NCBI GenBank assembly: GCA_033030425.1
Contig: JAUFSD010000012.1
Location: 558,001-622,000, forward strand
DNA from: Verpa conica
Taxonomy: Eukaryota > Ascomycota > Pezizomycetes > Pezizales > Morchellaceae
Direction: 5' to 3'
Length of the DNA stretch: 64,000 nt
In this document: piece after piece, positions 21,431-32,200 of the stretch
Layout: each line of letters begins with the position of its first letter
How positions within the stretch are numbered: position 1 is the stretch's first letter
The notes under the pieces: model-generated
Told to the model about the DNA's origin: nothing
Databases searched by the model: none
What the model saw: the letters and a program-made list of their open reading frames with translations, nothing else
Translations under genes and position numbers: made by a program

Positions 21431-24388
21431 ATGGTTAAATCATATCTGTGCGCATGCCCCCTCTTTAAACCGTGCTTATAAGTTTTAATTGCTTAACTAA
21501 CTTTTGATACAGGCGATTTGAGCATCTCCGAACCTTTGGTATCGTCGCCTCAGGTACCGCAAACGCTATATGGACCCCCGACAGCACCTCCAGCTCGCGC
21601 ACAAACGCCGGCCGCGCAGTCGTTCCGGCAAATGAAGAAGTAATCACCTGGGATATTAAAAAGGGCGAGCTCATCTCCCGGTGGAGGGACCCTAAATGCA
21701 AGTCCGAAGTGTCATCCATTATTCAATCCAAAACCGACAAGGACATATTCGCAGTTGGCTACAATGACGGATCAATCCGATTATGGGACAGCAAGACATC
21801 TACGGTTATAATCAATTTCAATGGCCATCGTTCGGCGGTGTCGACGCTGTGCTTCGATCACACTGGTACCCGCCTTGCAAGTGGGGGCAAGGACGCCCAT
21901 ATTATTGTGTGGGATTTAATCTCTGAGGTTGGGCTTTACAAGTTGCGTGGGCATAAGGATCAGATCACAAAGATTGAGTTTCTCCGCGGGCCGGGAATTG
22001 AGGACGGTGCGATGGATGTGAATGATGCCGGCTGGCTGATCAGTACCGGGAAAGACACTCTGATTAAACTCTGGGACCTTTCAACTCAGCACTGCATAGA
22101 AACCCATGTCACACACCACGGAGAATGCTGGACGATGGCGGTATCACCCGATGAACGAGGCTGTATTACCGCAGGGAACGATGGAGAGCTAAAAGTATGG
22201 GGAATAGACACATCCAGTCTCGCCTCACGGACAAAGGGTGACACAGACTGCTTAATACCCCGCGGAACTCTGTATAGATCAACAAAAGACCGAGCCATAA
22301 TGGTAACATTTCATCCCACGTCCAACTTTGTGGCAAGTCATGGCTCCGACAAGAACGTGGAGATCTGGCGAATAAGAACTGAAGATGAAGTTAAAAAGGC
22401 CCTGAAACGCAAACGGAAGCGTAGGGAAGAGAAGCTGAAAGCTGCCAAAATAAAACCCGAAGAGACCGAAAACAAGACCGAAGAAGAAGCCGACTCTCTA
22501 GCATCTGCTGAAGTTGGTGATGTTTTCGTCTCTTATGTTACACTCCGAACCGGCGGAAAGGTCCGTTCAGTAGACTGGGCCACCCGGGGTGGGGGTAAAT
22601 CATCTGAGGCTGTTAAGCTGCTTGTATCTTGCACAAATAACGCTCTTGAATTTTACGACATCCCAAAGCCCTCTCGCAAGGAAGGGAAAAAGGAAGCTGC
22701 CGAAGTACCAGAATACAAAAAATTATACACGCTCGACCTCCCTGGACACAGGACTGATATCCGCGCTTTATCACTCAGTTCGGATGACCGGATGCTCGCA
22801 TCTGCATCCAGTGGTTCGCTCAAGATCTGGAATGTAAAGACTTCAACATGTATCAGGACCTTCGAGTGCGGGTACGCACTATGCTGCTCCTTCCTCCCAG
22901 GAGACAAAATAGTAGTAGTAGGCACTAAATCTGGCGAACTTGAACTCTTCGACGTTGCCTCCTCCAGCATCATTGAAACAGTTGCAGCGCATGAAGGCTC
23001 AATCTGGTCTCTCCAGGTCCACCCTGATGGCAAATCGCTCGTTACTGGATCTGCAGATAAGAACATAAAGTTTTGGAACTTCGAGATTGTGCAGGAGGAG
23101 ATCCCCGGGACTAAACGCACAACACCCCGCCTAAAGCTAGCCCACACACGCACTCTAAAGGTCACCGACGACATCCTCTCAGTCCGCTACTCCCCTGATG
23201 CTAAACTTCTTGCGATTGCACTGCTGGATAATACCGTGAAAGTATTTTTTGCAGATACACTAAAGCACCTTCTGAACCTTTATGGTCACAAATTACCTGT
23301 GCTCTCCATGGATATTTCTTCAGATTCGAAACTCATCGCAACGTGTTCCGCAGACAAGAATGTGAAGATTTGGGGTCTCGACTTTGGAGATTGTCATAAA
23401 AGCTTCTTCGCACACCAGGATTCTGTCATGCAGGTTGTCTTTGAGCGAAATTCTCATAACTTCTTTTCTACGGGTAAGGATAGGCTCATCAAGTATTGGG
23501 ATGGCGATAAGTTCGAGAACATCATGAAGATGGACGGTCACTTTGGTGAAGTATGGGCACTCGCCGTAGGTAGAGTTAGTGAAATAATTATATCTGCAAG
23601 CCATGACAAGAGCATCCGAGTATGGGAACAAGGAGATGACGAGGTAAGTCTATGGATCACGTTTTCTCACATACTCTTTACTAACACTAGCCTAGATTTT
23701 TCTTGAAGAAGAGCGTGAAAAGGAACTCGAAGAACTCTATGAATCAACCCTCACCACCTCCCTCGACGCCGATGGTGATGTCGACGGAGAAGCCATCTCG
23801 GCAGGAAAACAGACAATTGAGACTTTGATGTCCGGTGAACGTCTCATGGAAGCTCTCGACGTTGGTATTGCCGACCTAGCACTCATGCGCGAACACGAAC
23901 TCGCAAAAGTCACCCGCCCCAGCCTCGCTCCACCCCCCCGAAACCCTGTATTTGTTGCCCTCGGTGGAATTTCCGCCGAGAAACATGTTCTCACCACCAC
24001 ACAGCGAATCAAGGCTTCACATCTTCAAGACGCATTACTAGTCCTACCTTTCGAAAAAGTTGTTTCATTCCTTACATTCCTAGATTTATGGGCGAAGAAT
24101 GAATGGCATATATCACTCACCTGCCGTATTCTGTTCTTCCTTTTAAAGACACATCATAAGCAGATCGTTGCATCGAAGACAATGAGGACGATGCTGGATA
24201 GTGTTAGGGTGAATTTGAGGGCTGCGCTGAGGCATCAGAAGGATGAGATGGGATTTAACTTGGCAGCTGTGAGATATGTTAAAAGCGGCGTTGAGCAGAG
24301 GGGGGTGAGTGAGTATGTAGACGAGGAGGCATTTAAGGAGCAGGAGGAGAGAGGAAAGAAGAAGAGAGGATTTACAACATTAGCGTAG
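21431..24388 (+). CDS. UTP12: SSU processome WD40 protein UTP12 (DIP2/WDR3)
   Basis: UTP12 is a UTP-B subunit of the U3 small-subunit processome needed for 18S rRNA maturation in the nucleolus. Exons are 21431-21447 (a 17-nt first exon encoding MVKSY plus two bases), 21513-23643 and 23696-24388, giving 946 aa, nearly the yeast length. The protein has tandem WD40 propellers (LASGGKDAHIIVWDL, LISTGKDTLIKLWDL, SADKNVKIWGLDF, SASHDKSIRVWEQ) interrupted by a basic, lysine-rich loop (KRKRKRREEKLKAAK). A C-terminal helical Utp12 domain follows (LPFEKVVSFLTFLDLW..LRAALRHQKDEMGFN). The first exon was found from the conserved MVKSY start and a GCTTAACTAAC branch region. It is head-to-head with DIS3. 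Confidence 0.95.
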
Positions 24389-25270
24389 TATATAGGGGTA
24401 ACGAGATGACTGTTTTGATAATTATGTTGTGTGTAAAATAAAAGTTAGGTTTGAATTGTTACATGATGTGAACCCAAGATGCCATATAACAAAGAGGGTA
24501 CTTTGTCTCTTGGTACACAGAGGTAGGAATAGATACAATTGTGACGAGAGATGAGATAATTGCTGATCAAGAAGAATCAGAGCGGGGCAGTAATCTCTGT
24601 CAAAAGGTTTATGGGGAGGTTTTATTATGCGAGACTAGTTCTACCTCCTGCTCTCATGTTCATCTTCAATGCCAATGAAAAATAATCTCGTGCCCAGGCC
24701 CGTTATCGTAGCTTGATATTCGCCGTAAAATCTAGAGTAACCTAGTCTTAAGCCTCTGCGGGGCTTCTGGGATGATTGGAGGCTTTCCAGAGTCTCTTGG
24801 GAGACTACAGGTGGATGTATCTATATAAAAAAAAATCGCTCTATAATGATATGTATGCTCCATGTAAAGTATACTAATACATCAAATTATCACTATCTAT
24901 AAGAATATTCAGCTTTTAATAATAGTGAGAGTACTATAGGCTTATTTAGCCATGTACCACATGTACCTAGGCTATAATTAAGTCGCTGAAATAGGCAAAT
25001 ACCAAGGGAGGGGTAAAGTTTTCAGGGCTAAGAACATATAAACTAATACCCATCTCTTTCTATGTAAGGATTCGCTCTATCAAATGCGCCTTTGTTACGT
25101 TAGTATACTATATAGGTGGTATTCTTACAACAATGGAGTGCTTCTATGGCATCCCTAACCCCCAGAATACGCGAACAAAACCCCAAAGTAACAAAAACAC
25201 ACTTGTGTAATGGATACCCTTATATTCTGGGTTCTTATATGGTAGGTCCGCTATAACTCACTCCAACAGC

Positions 25271-25432
25271 TTAACTACGATGTAAGACTCTACCCCTCTA
25301 CCAGCAAGAAACCCGGAAAACAGGGGTCAGGATTTGCATGGTATGATATCTATGCGCAACGCCACTCTATAGTATTTACCCTGGTCATGACCCCTGTCTC
25401 CTGGTTCTTTTGCTAGTAGAGCAGTAGTTACA
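25271..25432. mobile_element. Foldback/MITE-like hairpin element
   Basis: The arms at 25296-25329 and 25388-25421 are inverted repeats: CTCTACCAGCAAGAAACC against CTCTACTAGCAAAAGAACC, then ACAGGGGTCA in both. There is a 58-bp loop. With a gap, pairing extends outward to TTAACTAC and GTAGTTACA. There is no coding content. It ends 13 bp before the pogo-like MITE. Boundaries and target duplication are uncertain. Confidence 0.5.
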
Positions 25433-25445
25433 CTCTATATATGTA

Positions 25446-25629
25446 CAGTTGCACCTCGCTATAAGAAACGCCAAAAACTCAGCCGATTTCGTTTCTTATA
25501 GCAAGTTTTCCAAAGATATCCCTTATAGCAAGGGTAAATTTGGTGTAGAAAAATCAGAATTGATCTGGAAAAAGTTTCTTACAGCAAGATTTTTCTTATA
25601 ACAAGGTTTCTTATAGCGAGGTGTGACTG
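25446..25629. mobile_element. Pogo/Fot1-type MITE with TA target duplication
   Basis: This 184-bp element is flanked by TA on both sides (25444-25445 and 25630-25631). The terminal inverted repeats are about 24 bp: CAGTTGCACCTCGCTATAAG at the left, and the right end reverse-complements to CAGTCACACCTCGCTATAAG, with two mismatches; both continue AAAC. Subterminal TTATAGCAAG and TTACAGCAAG words repeat inside. TIRs of CAGTYR start with a TA duplication are typical of Tc1-mariner/pogo (Fot1) elements. No transposase is encoded, so it is non-autonomous. Confidence 0.85.
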
Positions 25630-26406
25630 TATGTAGGTACTTGGGGGAAGGTCTCATAATGGATGGTTCCGCCCTATTCAAAGGTACAATCCGCAGTATC
25701 TCGCCTTGCATCAGTAGCACAGATTTGCCATCTTACCACATCACTCAATTCAGGTAATCATACTCATCTTCAACCTGTCAGATTCTATATGAACCCTCCC
25801 CTCATAATATAGTATTTAAGCCCCATTAACGATCGTGGGGAAGTGGCCGCTCCCCGTCGATCTCGCTTAAGTGGCTTGGCAACATTTATCTCTGTTTTCT
25901 ACTACTCTGCAATTGCTCACGGGAATGGGTCCGCATGTAAATTGGCCGGAGCCCCATTCTTGCACAGCTTAATGGCTGTAATGTACATACGTTCTCGGCG
26001 GACTGCGTGCGTAGACCCCAGGGCAAAGTCAAACATGAGGCTGTACCGCCGTGTTGCCGTAGGGTGCAACGCCCTACAGCTATGTACTACACACTCTCTA
26101 CTCTATACCAAAAGCCGAGGTATGCCCCCCCCGCGGCCCGGGTGGCAGTGCAGTGCCATAGGTGAGGTATTATAAATTCTATTAGAGTGAGAGGCAATAA
26201 TCCCTTTTCTATAACAAGCAGAGGATCCATCACTGTTACTGTCGTTGCCTCTGTAAACTCTACACTCCTTTTCAACAGTCTCCTTAAAGTATTCTCATAC
26301 ACTCATTCTCGCTTGCAAGACCATCGCATTTACTGCTCTCTTTCTTTAATCAACCGAAAAAAAAGGGCCGAAAAAAAATAAATCTTAAAACCCTCATAAT
26401 AACAAT

Positions 26407-26770
26407 ATGCTTTTCTCTCTATATCTCGCTGCTGATTTCTCGCCTATGCAAGTCGAAAGCTTCGGAAAGCGAAAGCGCGATGACGAGGTAATTCTTACTC
26501 TCTCTTCATTCTTATGGGTTCACTACTAACCTTATCTAGTCCGACTCTGATTCCGACTCTGATTGCCCTTCAAGCCCCGAATCCTCACCCCGCCCCCGAA
26601 AAGTCCTTTCCCCGTCAAGGAAATTTGGAGCTGCGACCGGTCTTCCGCCAGATGAGCCTTTAGACATCGACTCCAGGGTACCGATGCCAGTGCCAGCTGG
26701 ACGTCGCCCCCGATCGCGTGCTCTAGTCTGTTTGAATCACTCATGGGACTGCCGTATTTGTGGGAAATAG
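26407..26770 (+). CDS. Small hypothetical protein with SD repeat
   Basis: Two exons, 26407-26487 and 26540-26770, give 103 aa. The intron has a GTAATT donor, a CTAAC sequence and a CTAG acceptor. The protein has a short N-terminus, FGKRKRDDE (a basic patch that may act as a nuclear signal), (SD)4, a proline/serine/arginine-rich middle, and a C-terminus SWDCRICGK with two nearby cysteines. I recognise no family. In favour: the frame joins cleanly across a standard intron and composition changes at the boundaries. Against: the length is short and there is no conserved domain. Confidence 0.5.
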
Positions 26771-27609
26771 AACTTGTTATTTTTGGGTGCGGGGAATATT
26801 TGTAAATTTTTATCTTGGGAGGGGGCTGGCGTAAACAAGGACATATTTAAAGGGTATGGATGGCATGTCATGGCATGACGAGATGAAGGCGTTTTGGGGA
26901 TTTGTATCATTATCAGAGGGGGGGACACTTAATAATTAATCAACGGCCAAAGCGTGTGGTCTTTTCCCCGCACCATTTGAAGCCTCAGCTGACTTGAGTG
27001 GGGATCGAGTGATATTCTGTGATCTCATATAGGGCCAATGTGCAACTCCACAAGAAATGTTTCTCCCTCCTCCCCCTGACGATCTAGATAATTGAAACCA
27101 GTTAGAAATGGGTGTTTATTTTAATCCCCGGGATTCAGAGTGCAGAGTGCAGCGGCGGGCTTTCCATCTTAGCCGATAAGCCCTAGATTAACAACTCTTC
27201 GTCTCAACTCGCCACTCTCGGGCCCAACTACAAGCAGTTCCCGGGTATATTATTGTATATTTGTTGGGCGTATTATATGTATAGTTCCAGTCCCTGGATG
27301 TTTGTGTAAAACTACAGCCAGTCAAGAAGCATCTAGCAAAGCCTCCTGCCCCTTCAACAAACAACGGGAAACGGGACAAGATCTAGATTTTCGCTGAAAA
27401 AGAAAAAGAAAAGCCGGGTATTGACAGATTTTTTTCATGTTGCGACATCGGAGTGTAGCGTTCCCCCACGCATCTTCCCCGCTATTAAAAGACCCTGCAT
27501 GTCTCTCTTGTGGCAACCAGAAGCTCATCTTAAAAAATTCTCCCCCAAGCAAAAAAAAAAGAAAGAGAAGTCAACCTCCAAACCTCCAAACCTCCAAACC
27601 TCTACAAAA
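26771..27609. other. Intergenic region and GTP cyclohydrolase leader
   Basis: This 839-bp spacer probably contains the promoter and leader of the GTP cyclohydrolase gene. Near the start codon it has an A-rich stretch and a short CCTCCAAA tandem repeat (27573-27603). A frame in phase with the coding exon extends upstream to 27421 but lacks family similarity, so I treat it as leader. Confidence 0.5.
27573..27603 (+). repeat. CCTCCAAA microsatellite in 5' leader
   Basis: Four units of AACCTCCA sit directly upstream of the GTP cyclohydrolase start codon (ATG at 27610). It is pyrimidine-rich, as is common in fungal leaders, and is likely length-variable. Confidence 0.75.
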
Positions 27610-28732
27610 ATGTCACCTCCAGCAGCTCAATCTCCAACTACATCTTCACCCGTGGACGAGAAGGCCCAATTCATAAATGGCGACAAGCTCTTCAAGACCT
27701 CCGAGCCCGAAAACTTAAACCCACAGCACGATATCCTCACGCTGCCAAACCAGCTTGCGACTACGGGTAGAGCACGAAATGCGCTCACCCTTAGCCGGCC
27801 ACACCTGAGTGTGTCTGGAATATTGACACCGGAAGCTTCAAGGCCGTCGAGTCCTTACACCCCGCCGGTGAATTACGACGGATTGTCGTGGCCCAGTAGG
27901 CTATACCCAAACTCAATGACTCATGAAAAGGCAATACTAAAAACTCAATTCCTAGGCGTCGGAACAAAGGAGCGACTAGAAGCAACCCCCGAAGCAGCAG
28001 CCGCAAGATTAGAGAAGCTTTCCGGAGCGTGGGTTCCCCCCCTTCATGACACCTATGTGGAAAGAAAGAAAAAAATCACTTTTGAGTGGGAAAAAAAAAA
28101 AAAAAAAAATTCGATAATGACTATTTTCAGTTTCACAGTATCCGGACCATTCTCGAATGCATCGGAGAAGACCCAGACCGTGAAGGCCTGGTGGACACAC
28201 CAAGCCGGTACGCGAAAGCAATGCTCTACTTCACTAAAGGCTACGAAGAGAACCTACGCGTCATCGTCAACAACGCCGTTTTCCAAGAGGACCACGACGA
28301 GATGGTTATCGTGAAAGACATTGAAGTATTCTCCATGTGCGAGCACCATCTCGTCCCCTTCACCGGTCGTATACATATCGGCTATATCCCAAAAGGAAAG
28401 GTCCTCGGCCTCAGCAAGTTTGCGCGTATCGCAGAAATGTTTGCGCGCAGACTGCAGCTCCAGGAGAGACTCACTCGTCAGGTGGCAATGGCTATCGAGG
28501 CGATACTGAAGCCACTGGGTGTGGCGGTGGTTATGGAGAGTAGCCATCTGTGTATGGTTATGAGGGGGGTTGAGAAGACGACTGCGACTACGATCACGAG
28601 CAGTATGTTGGGGGCGTTTAGGAAGAGTACAAAGACCAGGGAGGAGTTTATGCATTTGGTAAGCTGTCTGTGATTGCATGTCAGAGACCGCCACTAATAG
28701 CCTCGTCATAGGTCTTGAGAAATAACCGGTAG
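27610..28732 (+). CDS. FOL2: GTP cyclohydrolase I
   Basis: This enzyme converts GTP to 7,8-dihydroneopterin triphosphate, the first step of folate and tetrahydrobiopterin synthesis. Exons 27610-28028, 28139-28658 and 28712-28732 give 319 aa. The N-terminal 140 residues are a fungal-type low-complexity extension. The catalytic core has [18 protein letters not shown], the zinc/active-site motif [19 protein letters not shown], and [14 protein letters not shown] with the third zinc-ligand cysteine. All key Cys/His residues are present. The last exon is only 21 nt and encodes VLRNNR. The first intron (GTGGGT donor, TTTCACAG acceptor) contains a run of 19 A close to the acceptor. The ATG at 27610 was chosen because the context is ACAAAAATG and upstream sequence is leader-like. 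Confidence 0.95.
28091..28109 (+). repeat. A19 homopolymer inside FOL2 intron 1
   Basis: An uninterrupted run of 19 A lies between donor (28029) and acceptor (28138), 29 bp before the acceptor and followed by CAG-containing sequence. It is prone to length change and sequencing error. Confidence 0.9.
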
Positions 28733-29254
28733 ATATCTCTGTGGATATCTTCCAGTACCTTCCTACGTATATATGTGCTATATCCATTTTTATGTTTTGT
28801 TCTTTTGGGCGGATTTGAATCTTTTGAAAGATTTGTTTTTTTTTAAAAAATAGTACTTCAACAAGTGCTGGCGTTTTATGGCATGCGGTGTTCATCCACC
28901 GTTTATGGAGGCAAATTTGGGGGATAAAATCTTTTCTTTTCTTTTTGTTTAAAAAAATTATCTGAAATTAGATTGTTTTGCGCTATCTTAGAATTGAAAT
29001 CACCGTTTGTGTCCAATGTAGCCGGCGTGTCAATATTAGAGTTACTAATAGACTCTAATAATCACTCTGGATTTACATAGCATTATCTAAGTAAAGTCCG
29101 CATATCCCGATACCAGAAACTCATAAGATTCTCCACTATAAACTCAACAAAATATAAATGCTTTTGTAGACAAAGAGATAAAACTATGTTACAAATCAAC
29201 ACCAAAAACCACCTACAGATTTATTTAACAATAACAGGACTCATTAACCACTAC
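28733..29254. other. Convergent 3' spacer, FOL2 / RPA190
   Basis: This AT-rich 522 bp lies between two converging genes, with poly-T/poly-A stretches near 28830 and 28950. It presumably holds the 3' UTRs. No gene is seen. Confidence 0.6.
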
Positions 29255-32200
29255 CTACTGCTTATTTCCCCTTGCCAACCCTCCAACCATAACATCGAAG
29301 CTTCCACTACCCACATTTGACAGCTTCCCTAGCACGATCCTCGAAGAAGGGCTAGTAAGGTCATCGAAGTCGCCTTCTACAACAGCTTCCTTGAGAAAAT
29401 TACACGTCGTCTCGAAACTCATCTTTAGAAAGGGTGAAGTGCTGGTCTTAAGACCTTGACGATTGAAGGGAGTGTACCCGCCTCCTCGAGTCATAATGTC
29501 TGCAATAAGATTCAAATGGCGGATATCGACGGAGATACCGTGACCTCCGAAAACAGAGTTCATTTCCTTGACAATATTATTACGCGCGGCTTCAACACCA
29601 TAGTAACGTAGGAACGCAGCAATGTCATTGGACTCTATTGTGTTGGGGTCGATCTCGTTCTGCTCGTTCCAGAATGCTTCGAAATTTACACCCTCGACCG
29701 CCAGTTTGCGCTATCGTGACCAGACGGTTAGATCATGTTCTAAACCAGCGAGTGATAAACGGTGAACCTACCTTTCCAGCTGCTTGATCCGCCTTGCTCA
29801 ACTCTGAAGTTGGTACCTTCATGATAGAACCGATTCCGGACATCTTGTGAATAACCGTGTCTCTACAAACTTTCTCCACAATACCCAACATAAGGACTTT
29901 CGGTGCCTCTGCGGGGTATAGCAAGTCCACCTCGAACCACTTGCCGTCTTCTTCATCGAATTCGAACCTTGATACATTCTCGCTACTGTGTTTAATGACA
30001 ACATTTCTTTTCGGGGCTACGTTTGTCTTCATGATCTTCCCGCTAGCTTTTGGCTTCACCTTTGTACCATCATCACTATTATCGCCACTATCTGGGGCGC
30101 TGGTTCCAAGGCCTTCATCTGTCTCCTCGTCGCCCGAGGTTTCATCGCTTTCGAATTGCGCCTGTTTCGCGATCTCTTCTTCGCCGTCATCAGGGTTCTC
30201 GTAGGATACTGCCTCCGCTTTCCTACTTCGTTGTTTCGCGTTCGTTGCATCATCTTCATTACCATCATCGCTTTCCTCGTCACCCGAGTTATCCGCTGCT
30301 TTCTCGTTTCTCCGCTCTTCTTCGATCATACCGGAGCTCTCACCGATTTCCGGCATAGCATCATCTTTACCAATTCTCTCTTTGCTCTTTGCTTTCTTAG
30401 GGTTCAGGACCTTGTTGACAGTGCGTTCTAGGTCGGCAACAAACAGCTTCAGGGCATTTGAAACGGTCTGCTTCGTGATCGAATACTCTTCCTCGTACTC
30501 CTCCTTAGGGAATAGGTCCAGTCGGATCTTATAGCTTTTGGAATCCTTAGTCAGGTTTTCCTTAATGGTAACCTTCTCGATAACCTCCGCCAACATAAGC
30601 TTGCTACACCGCTTGGCAAATACTTCGGCCTTACGGTCCGATACATTATCTCTCAGTGTCAAAGTCATTGTTGGTGTGGAAATTGTTGCAGAAGCAGTCA
30701 TAACGATTTCTCGTAGACGCGGGATACCAAGGGTGACGTTCTTAGTAGCGTGCCCAGCCAAATGGAAGGTGTTGAGTGTCATCTGGGTTGAGGGTTCTCC
30801 AATAGACTGACCAGCGATGATACCAACGGCTTCCCCAGGGTCCACGATGGAGCGAAGATATTTGAGGTCCATCAAGTTTCTGAACTCGCCCTTGTCGAGC
30901 CCTCGTGAGAGTTCAGTTCCGACCATTATTCGGGAGTGTTTTGAGCTAACGATTAAGTTATCTGGATTTTCCCTCAGGTACTTCAATAATATTAGCATCA
31001 TTTAAAATAAAAATACCGCAATAATTTGCGCAACTCACGTTCTCCCTAGCTTCAGCAAAACTCTCACTAACACTACCAACATATCGACTTGGACTGTACT
31101 CAGACATAGTAACCTCCGACGCAGCCAAGTCCCCACGTTTACGATATCTCTTCATTGCCTTCTTGACATGCTCGTTCGCAATCCCGTGGTTCAGCTTCTC
31201 GGCAATCACAGCAAGCTTAGGACCCAAATTCTCATTGACAGTATCATCTGCCAGTTTCCTAACAACAGATTCCATGTTCTGTGCCAAGAACTTGAATTGG
31301 CGTAAATGCTTCTGTTTCGCGACATCCAGAGCATCCTCTCCATATAAGAACTATTCAAGCGTAAGTCGCACTGTTCCCCAGAACCCAGTAGAAAGGCAAC
31401 TCATACCTGAACGAGGGACCCATCACTATCCCTCACAGTATTGTCATACTGTACCTGAATACCCTCCATTCCCTTAATCAAACACCTCTGCAAATACCCA
31501 GATCTAGATGTCTTAACAGCGGTATCAATCAACCCCTCTCTTCCAGCCATACAATGAAAATAGTACTCCTGTGGTCTAACACCAGTCAAGAAACGGTCTG
31601 TGACGTATCCACCCGCACGAATATCCGTATCATATGGCCTAAAACAAGGCAGCGTCTTTCCAGAGACCATAACTGGTACCCTCGAACCTTCCAAAACCTG
31701 CTGACCGAGCAAGCATGAAATCTGAGATGCATTGACGTCTGATCCCTTAGCTCCAGAGACAGTCATAGCCTGAAAGTTGTTGTACGGGAAAGCTTTTTGC
31801 AGGCCGGACGGAAGACACTCCTTAATGACCTTTGAAGTAAAAGCTGCGGTTTGGGAGTTTGCCTTCAGGTCGAGAGTGTTATGCTTATTTTTATCCCTTA
31901 TCACCTCCTCCATTCTCGCATTTAGTTCCGTCTCAGTATACTCGTTTGGTTTAAGTCCCACGTACTCCACGCTGAGATTCTTTCCTACCACATCTGATCC
32001 CGCCAACGCAGCACGTCTCTTCTTATCTCCTTCTGGTGTAAGCAACAAGTCATCCATGCCGCAAGTGTGAGCCCTCATATGTAGGAATTTTGTAAGCAGA
32101 CGCCCGAAAATACTCAATAGACTTCCTGCAATTGTAGGACCATATATCTCATAGATGGAATGGATCAGCCCAAATCCTGAGGGGCCAAGCTGATTTTTAT

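Larger units (their letters stand above)
24389..26406. other. Gene-poor intergenic region with MITE-like elements
   Basis: This 2.0 kb is AT-rich and has no recognised coding exon. It holds the UTP12 3' flank, a hairpin-type element (25271-25432), a pogo/Fot1-type MITE (25446-25629) and the upstream region of the small gene at 26407. A 110-codon frame at 25843-26175 has no supporting features and is not called. Confidence 0.55.

Noticed and set aside
25843..26175. 110-codon frame near the MITEs
   Set aside because: It lacks an ATG at its first codon and any family signal; likely chance.
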